Shown: in pieces, positions 53,901 to 62,305 of the stretch
Layout: each line of letters begins with the position of its first letter
Position numbering within the stretch: the stretch's first letter is position 1
NCBI GenBank assembly: GCA_050948785.1
Contig: JBMNEM010000001.1
Span: forward strand, 124,001 to 188,000
Reading direction: 5' to 3'
Origin: JAAZMI01 sp050948785
GTDB taxonomy: Bacteria > Bacillota > Dethiobacteria > DTU022 > UBA8154
Length of the DNA: 64,000 nucleotides
Program-made: the position numbers and the translations under genes
The notes under the pieces: generated by a model
The model's input: only the letters and a program-made list of their open reading frames with translations
What the model was told of the DNA's origin: nothing
Databases searched by the model: none

Positions 53901-56876
53901 GGGATGGTAGATCGGCGCCTGTACCGCCGTTATTCCTGGAAGAGCTGCAGTGGAAGTGGGTTCCCCAACCGGGCTATATTGATCGACACCGTCATGGAGT
54001 GATGGCGGAAATGTGTAATTGACTCCTTCGTGCTTATGCCGGACGGAATTCATCGTATTGAAAATATCATCGCCGTCCCCGGGATTCGCATACAGATTCA
54101 AAAGTTCCGTACGCTGTTCTTCGGTCAGAAGGCCATAATTGTCATAGGAGCTGCTCATATATAGATCTTTTATGCCTGTAGCCTTTTTATAAATATCGTA
54201 GAGGCGATTGCTGACAGGAGCAGTAGCAACCGTATCTGCATCAAGATAGCCCCGGATTTCCTTAATGGCGCTGCGCAAAAACAAGACGTCATCGCTTTCT
54301 CCTTTTAGAATATCGCAAATCCGGGGGATGTCGCAGGTGTTGAAGTACGCCAGGACGTCGTCACTGCTTCTGGTTAGATTGCCCCATTTACCGTCAAGCT
54401 CGTACTCGATTCGCAGGGAATAAAAGTTTTTGCAAGGCGTCTCCTTGCTTGCTGCATAATCGTCCAGCGTGCTGTTTCTCAGCTGCCGCATCTCTATGTC
54501 CAGGGCACCGATCTGCCCGATCAGGTCCGCCACCACCACTTCATTGATCTCCGCTTGGCGTTCAATGGACTTGAGTTTATTGTAAAGGGTTGCTGTGTTT
54601 CCGCCGCCGCGGATATAGTCGCGCAGGCCCGCCACGTCAAAGGCGGAAATGGAAACCACGCTGGTGTTGTATAGATATGGATTATAGCCGTAATAATCAT
54701 ACCCACCGAGGAAAAAGGTGCCTTTCCAGGACGCTTCATAAGCATCTGTGATGTTCTTTATCTCGGCAAGAGCGTCGGCCATTTTCCCTTCCGCCACCTT
54801 GTATGCCGCCAGCCAGGCATCCATTTCCTCATAGTATTGTGTTCTCCCTGCTTTATAAGCTATATCATTCTCCAAGCTCTCAGAATGAGCACTTTCAAGC
54901 ACCTCTTTTATCTCTGAAAGTTCCTGATACAAAGTATACGCTTGATTATATACGTCGGTTGGACGGGTTACCGCCAGCACATCAACCAATTCAGCAGCCA
55001 AAGCATCAGGATCATACACTTCCTCCGGCGGGTTTTTCCCTTCAATCGCTTCCGTGAAGCCGTCAATGCGATATGCTGCTCCGGCCTCATCATTATATGG
55101 ATTGATCTGAGGGCAATTATCATAGTTCGGGCTTGGATCTACCTTATCGGGATCATTGCCTATCTTCCAGATGGCACTGTTGTACAGAGCCCAATAGTTT
55201 TCCCTCAAGCTCTCCAGTAAACCAAGATAAAACGCCACATCCTGGACATCGGTTTCGATACTCGCATAAAAACCTTCGTACTTACCCTTCAGGTCATTAG
55301 CATCCGCCAGCAGTTCCGCTACTTTTGTCTGGTATTCGGAGATGTGGGCCTGTAATTTCACGTAATAGTCGTCGTATGGCAGTCCGAAATTAGCAAAGTC
55401 CTCGAGTTCCGGGCTGAATGAATCAGTTCCGTAAAAAAAGGTGTGGTTCACGGGAATCCTGATAAGATCAAGGTTATCTTCCGGCAGGTCAGAGCCCTCT
55501 GCCTTCTGCAGCGTATCAAGCTCGGCTTCCAACGCTTCCACCTTTCCGTTGGCGCTGTTGTAGGCTTCCATGAGCATACCGCAAATGATACCAACCTTCT
55601 CGTCAACTTCCGCATCTAAAAAACTCTTCTGTTTTAACACCTCGGCAAAAATTGTTTGTGCCGCTATCTCATATCCAAGGCCCTCAGAGTCTCTCTGTTG
55701 CCGCCATTCATCGAAATTGTTGTTAAAAAGATCTGCTCTGAGCTCCGCCTCTGTTTTCCACTTGAAGGCCAGGGTAATGTAAACCTCATCGCTTTCTCCC
55801 GGCTCACTGGGCGGAGGAGAAACAAAAGTTTCATCCAGATTTGTCTGATAGCTCTCTTTTGCCTGTTGTTTCTCCAGCTCAATTTGCTGTTTATAAAATT
55901 CAAGTGCTTTGGCATGTTCTACTAAAGTGGTATAGGCGTTGCGCAGAGTTTCCATTTTTCCGTCCAATTCATTCTTTGTCTGCTCTGCAATAGTGGCGTA
56001 GGTTTCGATCATTGCAGAGCAAAGCTTAACCTGCTCTCCCAGGGTAAGTTGTACCGGGTTTCCTCCCAGAGCGCTGTTTACCTTTTCTGCGATGGAACCG
56101 CCGTCCAATCCGACAACCTGCAACAGTACATTTGTCACATCGGCAAACATGCCGGAGGTAGCAACAGTCGCACCTTGTACAACACTGGGAACAAAAAGCA
56201 TGTCACTGAGCATCTGAGTGCATTGCATCATAGTAAATGAAGCCACTGCTCCGATATTCTTCGCCCGCATATCCACCGCTTTTTGATAGAATTGCCGCCC
56301 GATCTCATAGGTTAGTTCTACATCTGCCAGCACCTTGTCGAATTCTTCTCTTTCAAGGCTGCGTGCTACGTTTTTTGGAATGATATATGTCGCTAACTGG
56401 TCATAGTCAGAATAAAGGGTACTCAAAGATGCATTCTCATTGAATACCTGGTAAAGCTCGGGGAAGTCCCGGTTTGCAATCCTGCCTTTCCAGATTCTAT
56501 TGGCAACGAACCATTCGTTGGTTTCACGGATCCAGCTTACGATATCGGCAAATCCGTCTTCTCCGAAGGCGGCCTTTCTTGCCGCCGTGGTGTAAAGTCT
56601 GTCATAGGTTTGACGACGCTGCTCCTGTGTCATCCGGCTCCACGCCAGCCGGTTGACCGCACTGGAAGCCTCGTCGGTGCGGTATCTTACGCCGTCCATT
56701 TCATATTCCACATACTGCCCAAACCCTCCCCAAAGCATGCTTGGCACGTAGGTTAAGGTGACGCCATTATTTCCCGCTGCAAAGACCGGTATAGTCATAA
56801 TTAGCTGGGTAAATACCATGCACAGGGCCAACAGGATGGATAACTGCTTTTGTATTTTTCTGAGTTTATTTTCCAT
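50958..56876 (-). CDS. Giant secreted SLH-domain protein with long helical N-terminal region
   Basis: A 1972-residue exported protein (ATG 56876 after AAAGGAGA). A signal peptide (residues about 12-34, ending VFAAGN) leads into about 900 residues that are largely helical and charged with coiled-coil stretches (for example ALEFYKQQIELEKQQAKES near 325), unlike usual S-layer proteins. Ig/BIG2-like beta domains follow at about 1155-1265 and 1266-1370, an MBG-like domain near 1370-1460, an Ig-like domain near 1460-1550, a poly-Gly linker near 1557, and three SLH repeats at about 1787-1972. The SLH set would anchor it to the wall. No catalytic motif was recognised. It is the third of three leftward genes but probably starts with the small membrane protein gene 66 bases upstream. 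Confidence 0.92.
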   Translation of the reverse strand: MENKLRKIQKQLSILLALCMVFTQLIMTIPVFAAGNNGVTLTYVPSMLWGGFGQYVEYEMDGVRYRTDEASSAVNRLAWSRMTQEQRRQTYDRLYTTAARKAAFGEDGFADIVSWIRETNEWFVANRIWKGRIANRDFPELYQVFNENASLSTLYSDYDQLATYIIPKNVARSLEREEFDKVLADVELTYEIGRQFYQKAVDMRAKNIGAVASFTMMQCTQMLSDMLFVPSVVQGATVATSGMFADVTNVLLQVVGLDGGSIAEKVNSALGGNPVQLTLGEQVKLCSAMIETYATIAEQTKNELDGKMETLRNAYTTLVEHAKALEFYKQQIELEKQQAKESYQTNLDETFVSPPPSEPGESDEVYITLAFKWKTEAELRADLFNNNFDEWRQQRDSEGLGYEIAAQTIFAEVLKQKSFLDAEVDEKVGIICGMLMEAYNSANGKVEALEAELDTLQKAEGSDLPEDNLDLIRIPVNHTFFYGTDSFSPELEDFANFGLPYDDYYVKLQAHISEYQTKVAELLADANDLKGKYEGFYASIETDVQDVAFYLGLLESLRENYWALYNSAIWKIGNDPDKVDPSPNYDNCPQINPYNDEAGAAYRIDGFTEAIEGKNPPEEVYDPDALAAELVDVLAVTRPTDVYNQAYTLYQELSEIKEVLESAHSESLENDIAYKAGRTQYYEEMDAWLAAYKVAEGKMADALAEIKNITDAYEASWKGTFFLGGYDYYGYNPYLYNTSVVSISAFDVAGLRDYIRGGGNTATLYNKLKSIERQAEINEVVVADLIGQIGALDIEMRQLRNSTLDDYAASKETPCKNFYSLRIEYELDGKWGNLTRSSDDVLAYFNTCDIPRICDILKGESDDVLFLRSAIKEIRGYLDADTVATAPVSNRLYDIYKKATGIKDLYMSSSYDNYGLLTEEQRTELLNLYANPGDGDDIFNTMNSVRHKHEGVNYTFPPSLHDGVDQYSPVGEPTSTAALPGITAVQAPIYHPLAVGATSFTATLYAYDNGWSVVQTLSGTGGSLDGIIDTKSDMLTMPFTGLEDGRDYRVEWVIVHAPSGTALHEEGSHYFTYTAPLGVFTTVELNKETYDSADVTVTNNSGTVLSDQYIFLEGYDEDGNLVLSQRRPLSNLDTDKTTTVEFTFDEVVYTAEAYVAGEDGQTPATPARLEIEGGNSTIAVPETGEASNTSAPFTATVYDQYGEAYEGGTVDWSLSPQLEGVSISEDGIVTVTSAARAVISSDMTCTVTATLRGTTVSGTGVITVRRGAAIADQVRIQREALLFKDGDSDFISRPLGENSSKSYTYSAVLADQYGAEIASDPGDFTWSSAGADSGVTVNGNQVTIGSEAPNGSFTLTASHTKSTFSAQVTIYIVGEDVDVDWTAVEDKITGTSYTYGDRDDKAGPLGDGAATAGDTPLQGSFSYKDPAGMRNAGEQSITVIFTVTTPGDYQGLQLEHDVAVTVARREITGTLTLTGKAAVGETLTAVFTSEADPDEYDIVWLSGGSTVATAATYTVAAADRGRTITVKAVGKRNYTGEVAGETGISIPPADSETPGTGSGGGGGGGSTSTGPLPPQNEQDITAETTSGTTTTTVVDRVRLEAYVETAERGSGIVIPISENNTSTAQLPLNTFETMAEREMTLTVQSGAAAISIPPASIDFGAVKELFGPEAEHGDIPISITISQLSSGETAVLHSAAASEGLGILGTPVAFSVSASYNGKTVEVASFKQYVQRSLEVTQEIAENVSTALVFEEDNTFRPVPTAVYLEEGKYYVIVASRTNSTYVLVSHTVSFNDTSGRWYEDVVKEMAGRQIIRGIGNSTFAGDREITRAEFASIMVRALGLPAKGTSVFSDVPKDTWYNGAVAAAAKYEIVSGRGDNRFDPMAKITREEAMQMVFNASKLTPFNGIEKAVNSAAFSDYNTKSQWAAEAVDFNLTSGLIVGSNGKINPKANITRGEVAAVVLKLLQKAKLVND

Positions 56877-56941
56877 TATAAAACATCTCCTTTTTCCTGG
56901 TTCCTGACTAAAAATAAAGAAGCAATAGAGAAACCTACTTC

Positions 56942-57457
56942 TTACCAGCCGCTGATGACTGATTCCACACCGGTTTCACGCCATAGCCTTTGTTTTACAT
57001 CTATCACCTCCTGCTTGTCGGCCATACCGTGCAACAGCTCCACCCGCACAGTATCGAATCGGTCACCAAAGGTCAGGTAGATTCGCACCCGATCAATCTC
57101 AATGGCCCGCAGCCGTACCCCACGCACCCCGTCACAGCCCCATTTGTAGATTTTGCTGCTGACCAGGATACCGAAAGTGGACACTACGATTTCCTCCGCG
57201 TCTCTCTTTTCCTTGCCTCCCGATATGGAGATGATAGCCGACGGCACCGAGAGGATGCGATTGTCCCAGATAAGGCTTGCGTAGTAAAGCAAACGGCTTT
57301 GTCTGACCAGGAGTATGAGCAAGATGATATTTGCTGTTCCAAAGACCAACACAGCCTCAGCCATAAGTTTCACGACAAACCATGCTGTCAAACAAATACC
57401 GATTGCAAAAAGCACGGCGTAACCATTGCGCCGTTTCCGGATCTCCTTCATTTGCAT
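56942..57457 (-). CDS. Small membrane protein with PH-like cytoplasmic domain
   Basis: ATG 57457 (GCAGGAGACG upstream) gives 171 residues: MQMKEIRKRR at the N-terminus, two hydrophobic helices (about 15-55), then a beta-rich domain with a regular pattern resembling bacterial PH-like (YdbT/YvbH) domains. No specific family is recognised. It is directly upstream of the giant SLH gene on the same strand, and might share its transcript and help its export or assembly; that is inference from position only. Confidence 0.7.
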   Translation of the reverse strand: MQMKEIRKRRNGYAVLFAIGICLTAWFVVKLMAEAVLVFGTANIILLILLVRQSRLLYYASLIWDNRILSVPSAIISISGGKEKRDAEEIVVSTFGILVSSKIYKWGCDGVRGVRLRAIEIDRVRIYLTFGDRFDTVRVELLHGMADKQEVIDVKQRLWRETGVESVISGW

Positions 57458-57528
57458 CACGTCTCCTGCATGATACAGTTTAAGGAAAGGTGGGGGGAAA
57501 GTCATCGACCTAAAGGATGAAATTGCAG

Positions 57529-57560
57529 AAAAAAACCTCTCATACTAAAGTATGAGAGGC
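57529..57560 (-). terminator. Terminator of the MFS-LuxR regulator gene
   Basis: On the minus strand CCTCTCATACT and AGTATGAGAGG form a perfect 11-base stem with a two-base loop and six T, about 30 bases after the regulator stop. Confidence 0.92.
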
Positions 57561-57587
57561 CGAATTTATCAGTATTTATAAGGCTTT

Positions 57588-58997
57588 TCAATCGGATTGG
57601 TTTTTGAGCAGGGTGCTGATGAGTTCTGCGCGTCTGCTGACATCATATTTTGAAAAAATATTTCGTGCGTGAGTTTTAACAGTACTCTCACTAATGAACA
57701 GTGTCGCTGCAATCTCACGGTTGGACTTGCCGGACAAAATGTGCTGAAGTACCTCCTGTTCTCTGGCAGTCAGCTCTTTGAGCGTTTTCGTCTGCCGGAT
57801 GATATCTGTCTGTTGCGTCTCGCTCATACGGCCATAGGCGGCAAGATAGGCGTGATTCTTGAGCAGCATAACTAGCTGCTGGTTAAGCGGCGGCAGCATC
57901 ACCAGTGTGACGCAGATAACCGTAAGAGCAATGACCGCCACCTCCGCGCCGGGAAGTTGAAAGGATGTTATAACCATTCCGACAACACCGCCGCAGAGGA
58001 CGCCGAACACATTTGCGGAGAGCCCAATGCCAAACGCCTTAACCGGATTTTCAGTATAGTCCAACATCTCCCCGATGATACTCCACCAAAACAAATCAAA
58101 AATGCCGCATGCGCCCAGCATCAGGGTATCCACAACAAGATAATCGGGAGCGTTTCGTCCCAGCAGCATAAAACTGATGAACGCCCCCATGATCATTGCC
58201 ATGCCGATATACAAAATTCTTGAACGCTTCGCCTTCATCGGCAAGTTCCGCATCACGGCAAGCGCAATAATATACGGAACAGCCCAATACCAGCTTGTCA
58301 GTCTTGTAAGATGTTCAAAAGCCGGGTTTATGACCTGGTACATCAGACCGGAATTGATGGTAATCACAAAAACGAACAGGCATAGCAGCATCAGCGGTTT
58401 TTTAATGTCTCCATGCGGCTTGCTTTCCGTTTCCTCCCGCCAGAGTTTCTTCGTGTCTGTAGGCAGCACCCAAATGAACGCCATACCTGCGACAAGACAG
58501 AACATAGAGAGGGTGAGTCCAATAAAAGGTGACAAATTAATGGCCACCACATTGACGACAATCATAATAATGTTGGAATAAATCAGAACATCCGCGCATG
58601 ACTTGATGCGTTGATTCTTAGGCGTAAAGGTTTTAAGGAAAAATCCCCACGACGCCACCGCGCATCCTCCCGTGTACCCACTAACAATCAATCCTGCTGC
58701 CCACATCACGGACGGAGCAAAAAAGAACGGTACAGTTGCAATCAAACATACGCCCATGCTGCTAAGCATCGTATATTTTGCCGCTATTGGAGACTTTACA
58801 AGATAGCCGCAGGAGAACAGTCCTGCAAAATGCGCAACGATGGCAGCTATTATGTAAGCAGAGTCATGCACATCATGGTAAGCCAGCATACTATAAAGCA
58901 CCTGACCTTCAAAAAGAAAGGACAGGAGATAGGCAAAGAGTAAGGAGAACCCGGTAATAGAGAGAATACGATCATTTACGGTTTTGAACTGGTTCAT
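57588..58997 (-). CDS. LuxR-type regulator fused to an MFS-like 12-helix membrane domain
   Basis: A 469-residue protein. Residues about 10-380 form roughly 12 hydrophobic helices resembling a major facilitator transporter. The C-terminal about 65 residues are a LuxR/FixJ helix-turn-helix (LTAREQEVLQHILSGKSNREIA ... STVKTHARNIFSKYDV). Such membrane-embedded regulators are known from some Clostridia and Coriobacteria and are thought to sense a ligand with the transporter fold. It ends in its own terminator, so it may control rather than share the transcript of the two leftward genes beyond it. Confidence 0.88.
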   Translation of the reverse strand: MNQFKTVNDRILSITGFSLLFAYLLSFLFEGQVLYSMLAYHDVHDSAYIIAAIVAHFAGLFSCGYLVKSPIAAKYTMLSSMGVCLIATVPFFFAPSVMWAAGLIVSGYTGGCAVASWGFFLKTFTPKNQRIKSCADVLIYSNIIMIVVNVVAINLSPFIGLTLSMFCLVAGMAFIWVLPTDTKKLWREETESKPHGDIKKPLMLLCLFVFVITINSGLMYQVINPAFEHLTRLTSWYWAVPYIIALAVMRNLPMKAKRSRILYIGMAMIMGAFISFMLLGRNAPDYLVVDTLMLGACGIFDLFWWSIIGEMLDYTENPVKAFGIGLSANVFGVLCGGVVGMVITSFQLPGAEVAVIALTVICVTLVMLPPLNQQLVMLLKNHAYLAAYGRMSETQQTDIIRQTKTLKELTAREQEVLQHILSGKSNREIAATLFISESTVKTHARNIFSKYDVSRRAELISTLLKNQSD

Positions 58998-59001
58998 TCC
59001 A

Positions 59002-59205
59002 TCACCTCCCGCTCATCGGAGGCTCCGCCGTTCTGACCCATTTGTCAACGGTCTTGAAACGCCAGAGCTTGCCAACCTTGGAAGCAGGCATACCACGCTG
59101 TTCTACCCAGCACAGGATGGTATGGTGTTTGACGACAAGATATTCGCATAAAGAAGTAAAAGTATATAAACACTGATTTGATAAAACCGGCGGAAAACCC
59201 TGCAA
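59002..59205 (-). CDS. Excisionase-type helix-turn-helix protein, possibly degraded
   Basis: The C-terminal about 45 residues (HHTILCWVEQRGMPASKVGK ... WRFK) match the excisionase/MerR-like DNA-binding fold typical of small helix-turn-helix proteins. The N-terminus is irregular, and the helix after WRFK looks two residues short, so the gene may be decayed. The start is uncertain. It lies immediately upstream of the MFS-LuxR gene on the same strand. Confidence 0.55.
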   Translation of the reverse strand: MQGFPPVLSNQCLYTFTSLCEYLVVKHHTILCWVEQRGMPASKVGKLWRFKTVDKWVRTAEPPMSGR

Positions 59206-59342
59206 AAAACGGAAAAATAGAACTTTCCCTTATATCAAACCGTCCAATTATAGAAGAGGAAGGGTCTTCCCGTGGAAATTATATTGAAAATCAAGTCTGT
59301 TAATTCTGGTGGGTGAAAGTTCCACCAGGGTAAAATTGTAGT

Positions 59343-61145
59343 GTGGTAATGAAAGATAGTAATAACTCCTTGCCTGCACCTACCGCTTATGCCAGTGTCA
59401 ACCCGCTGCAGACGTGGATTGCCTTGGGTGAAGCAGTATGGCTGTTGGGTATTGCCGTATTACTCATATACAGTGTTTTTACAACTATCAAGCTGTACCT
59501 CCAATTAAAATCTGCAAAACCGGTTTTCGATAATGTATATGAGATGAAGGGCCTTAAAACCCCCTTTGTTTTTGGTGCCATCAAGCCCAAGATTTATCTT
59601 CCAACAGGTCTTGCTGAAAAAGAAAGAACCTATATCATTAAGCACGAACAAACCCATATTCAAAGGCTTGACCATCTGATAAAGCCTTTTGCCTTTTTGG
59701 TGCTGTGTGTTCACTGGTTTAATCCTTTTGTTTGGGTTGCTTTCTTCCTGATGAGCGAGGATATGGAGTTATCCTGCGATGAAAGTGTTATTAAACAACT
59801 GGGCAGTGAAATTAAAAAGGATTATTCAACCTCTCTTTTATCTCTATCCACAGGCAGACGAATCATAGGCGGTTGTCCCCTCGCCTTTGGCGAGAACAAT
59901 ACAAAAGGACGCATTATGAATATTTTGCACTACAAAAAGCCTGCTTTTTGGGTTATTGTCGTGGCCATTATTGCAGTCGTGGCCATTGGTGTGGGGCTGA
60001 TGAGTAATCCACAAAAAAAACAATTAACAGTAGAAGATTATGCCAATCAATTTATGCAAGAAGAAATCAACTACTTAGAAAGCCTGGAATCGTCTGGTTA
60101 TAAGATAATAGACAGTAAAATCACAACACTTGAGAAAATAGGCTCATTTGACAATCTGCTTACATATCCTCTGGAAATCTGGCATCTTGAATATCGCCTG
60201 AAGCCTGATGATATTAGCAAGGTTATGTTGGCAGGGGGTATGAATGAAATTGACGGGTGGATTACCGAAGAAGACAGTATGGGAAAACCGATGTTGATTT
60301 TCTCCTATGAAAGCCCAGAGCCCATGTATTTAGGCTGTATTCGGCATGGGGAAGGCGATTTTACCACAATTGCCGGGCAGGAAACCGCGCTTCGCATCTT
60401 TCTTGAAAATAGAGGATTGTTACCCGGAGAAACATATAGCGGAGGTCATATTGTTGTAAAATTTCCCCTGTCGACAGGGGAAATCTGCCAATTGTTTTTA
60501 TCCCAACCGGCTGTTCAGGGAGATCAGGGAATCTGGTGTGTAGAGCGCTGGATGGACGGAAATGGTGCAGTGTATTATGTTACGCCGGAAACTGATACCA
60601 TGATAGCAGAATATTATAAGGAACTGCAAAATGAAGTCGATCAGGGACATAAACCATGGCTTATAGACCCCTTACAGGTTGCCAATGAATTTATAAAAAA
60701 TGACCTGGGACAATGGCAAGTTTCAATTGATGACCTTGTTCCCCAACACTCGGCAACAGTTAAGGATTTTCTGGAAACCCCCGAAAGTCATTTTATAGGC
60801 TTTATTTCCAACTTTAAAAATGATGACAGGCCTTCTTTTGATTTGGATCAAATTGAGTGGTTGACAGCTGATGATACGGAAAGGCTAAAGGAGTTGAATA
60901 TAAAGCCCGAGGAGATGCCTAACGGATTCTATATCTACAATCCCCATAACTACCCCATGTATTGCCAGGTAACAGAGCAAACCAAATATCATATTATCAA
61001 TTGGGATGGAGACGCCACCCATAAATCTGTTACCAGGGAGGAGTTTATTAAGCATCTTGAGCAATATACGGATTTTATACCGCCCTTTAGAATTATTACA
61101 AAAGATGGTTATGTGCAAAGTATAACAGAGCAATATGTGCCATAA
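59343..61145 (+). CDS. M56 family (BlaR1/MecR1-like) membrane metallopeptidase, N-terminally short
   Basis: A 600-residue protein with two visible helices before the gluzincin motif HEQTH (about residues 99-103) and the third ligand region SEDMELSCDES. A further helix (VIVVAIIAVVAIGVG, about 205) leads to a large extracellular domain of no recognised family. Full M56 sensors have three or four N-terminal helices; this one lacks the first, so it may be truncated at the 5' end. BlaI-type repressors usually sit directly upstream of M56 genes; here only a broken BlaI fragment lies downstream at 62140. The zinc site itself is intact. Confidence 0.78.
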   Translation: MVMKDSNNSLPAPTAYASVNPLQTWIALGEAVWLLGIAVLLIYSVFTTIKLYLQLKSAKPVFDNVYEMKGLKTPFVFGAIKPKIYLPTGLAEKERTYIIKHEQTHIQRLDHLIKPFAFLVLCVHWFNPFVWVAFFLMSEDMELSCDESVIKQLGSEIKKDYSTSLLSLSTGRRIIGGCPLAFGENNTKGRIMNILHYKKPAFWVIVVAIIAVVAIGVGLMSNPQKKQLTVEDYANQFMQEEINYLESLESSGYKIIDSKITTLEKIGSFDNLLTYPLEIWHLEYRLKPDDISKVMLAGGMNEIDGWITEEDSMGKPMLIFSYESPEPMYLGCIRHGEGDFTTIAGQETALRIFLENRGLLPGETYSGGHIVVKFPLSTGEICQLFLSQPAVQGDQGIWCVERWMDGNGAVYYVTPETDTMIAEYYKELQNEVDQGHKPWLIDPLQVANEFIKNDLGQWQVSIDDLVPQHSATVKDFLETPESHFIGFISNFKNDDRPSFDLDQIEWLTADDTERLKELNIKPEEMPNGFYIYNPHNYPMYCQVTEQTKYHIINWDGDATHKSVTREEFIKHLEQYTDFIPPFRIITKDGYVQSITEQYVP

Positions 61146-61207
61146 ACATTGTAAAGATAGCAAGAATTGGGGTATAATAAAATTTAGATAAATCAGGAAT
61201 TTGAAAA

Positions 61208-61238
61208 GCTGCCACTGAACATTGGCAGTTTTTTATTT
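61208..61238 (+). terminator. Intrinsic terminator of the M56 gene
   Basis: CTGCCA and TGGCAG close a short loop and are followed by six T, about 65 bases after the stop. Confidence 0.8.
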
Positions 61239-61436
61239 CCAGGGGAATACTAGTCCCCAAGGTTTAAAGGCAGCTTTTTAGTTGGCTTATCAGGTGGGGC
61301 TTTTGCCCCAGAGTTTAACGCTTATGGTTATCCCGGGAAAACAAGGAGATGCTTGTCCTGGTGGAAAAAGGCACTCTCGAATGCGATAATAAGGCTAAGA
61401 GCTTACATTAACATTATTACGAAGGGAGGGATTTAT

Positions 61437-61999
61437 ATGGACGATATACCAGTAATCAAAGATTACCGATTAGCGGCGTACTTTCAGCAGACTCTCTTTA
61501 CCCCAGCGCCGGTTCATCCGCGGCCATGACTGCCGCTCATGCCGCGGCCCTTTTTGCCATGGCCTGCCGGGTAAACCTGCGAAAAATTGAAGAAGGATCA
61601 TCTAAAAGAGTGGAAAACAATGACCGGAAAACCTTCTGGCAGGAAACTCTGCATAATGCAGCGCTTCTCTTAGAACAATCACTTGCTCTGGCCCAGGAGG
61701 ACGGTTTTGCGATAAAAGATTTTATAGAGGGGGCTCCCCAGGGCGCTGAGAAGGTGATCGACATTCCCCTGAAAATTGCCCGCTGTGCCGGGGAAATCAT
61801 CGCTTTGATCATACGCGCCTTCCCCAAATCCTATGCCCATGTTCAAGCAGACGCGGAGTGCGCCCGCTGCCTGGCAGAGGGGAGCAGAAAAGCCGCCCTC
61901 ACAGTAGCACGCTATAACCTTCCACTGCTCAGTCAGGATAAACGGGAAAGTTATGTTAATCAAATATCTGAGCTCGAACAGGATACATCATCACCCTAA
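61437..61999 (+). CDS. FTCD_C (cyclodeaminase/cyclohydrolase) family protein, one frameshift
   Basis: ATG 61437 follows GAAGGGAGGG. The first frame reads VIKDYRLAAYFQQTLFTP, and after the CCCC run at 61501-61504 a missing base shifts it to SAGSSAAMTAAHAAALFAMA, then VNLRKIEEGSS and the helical remainder to 61999. The joined protein of about 187 residues belongs to the formiminotransferase-cyclodeaminase C-terminal family, which includes methenyl-tetrahydrofolate cyclohydrolase FchA of acetogens. The usual Gly-rich start of the domain is present but reads SAGSSAA rather than GGGSAAA. A folate C1 role is therefore likely but not certain. Confidence 0.72.
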
Positions 62000-62139
62000 A
62001 AAAGCGCAACTGTCATAGATGAGTCAAAAGCTCTTTTGTGGCTGGTTTTTTTGTAGGGTCTCCTCTTGATGAAGCAGTCTATAAGTTGTAGAATGGGCGT
62101 ATCAGTCTAAGGCTTGTAGACCGAAGAGAGGTGTACAGC

Positions 62140-62271
62140 ATGAAAAAATATAAACTTACCAAAATGGAAACCAAATTTGCAGATATCATTTGGGCCCATG
62201 TTCAAGGAACCATAGAAGAGATAGGGGAAAGGGAAACATACTTAAGCAAAAAATCGTGCCGGAAAAGGTAG
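62140..62271 (+). pseudogene. BlaI/MecI-type repressor, N-terminal fragment
   Basis: A 43-residue frame (MKKYKLTKMETKFADIIWAH) matches the first helix of BlaI/CopY winged-helix repressors, then loses similarity and stops after 43 residues instead of about 120. It is a remnant; the usual partner, an M56 sensor, is at 59343. Confidence 0.6.
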
Positions 62272-62305
62272 AGAGTACACGTGTATCCCAAAGGAGAGGA
62301 GTAAC

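Noticed and set aside
59300..59342. Group II intron remnant suggested by GGTGGGTGAAAGTTCCACC before the M56 gene
   Set aside because: Only one small hairpin resembles intron domain I; no domain V, no reverse transcriptase and no second end were found.
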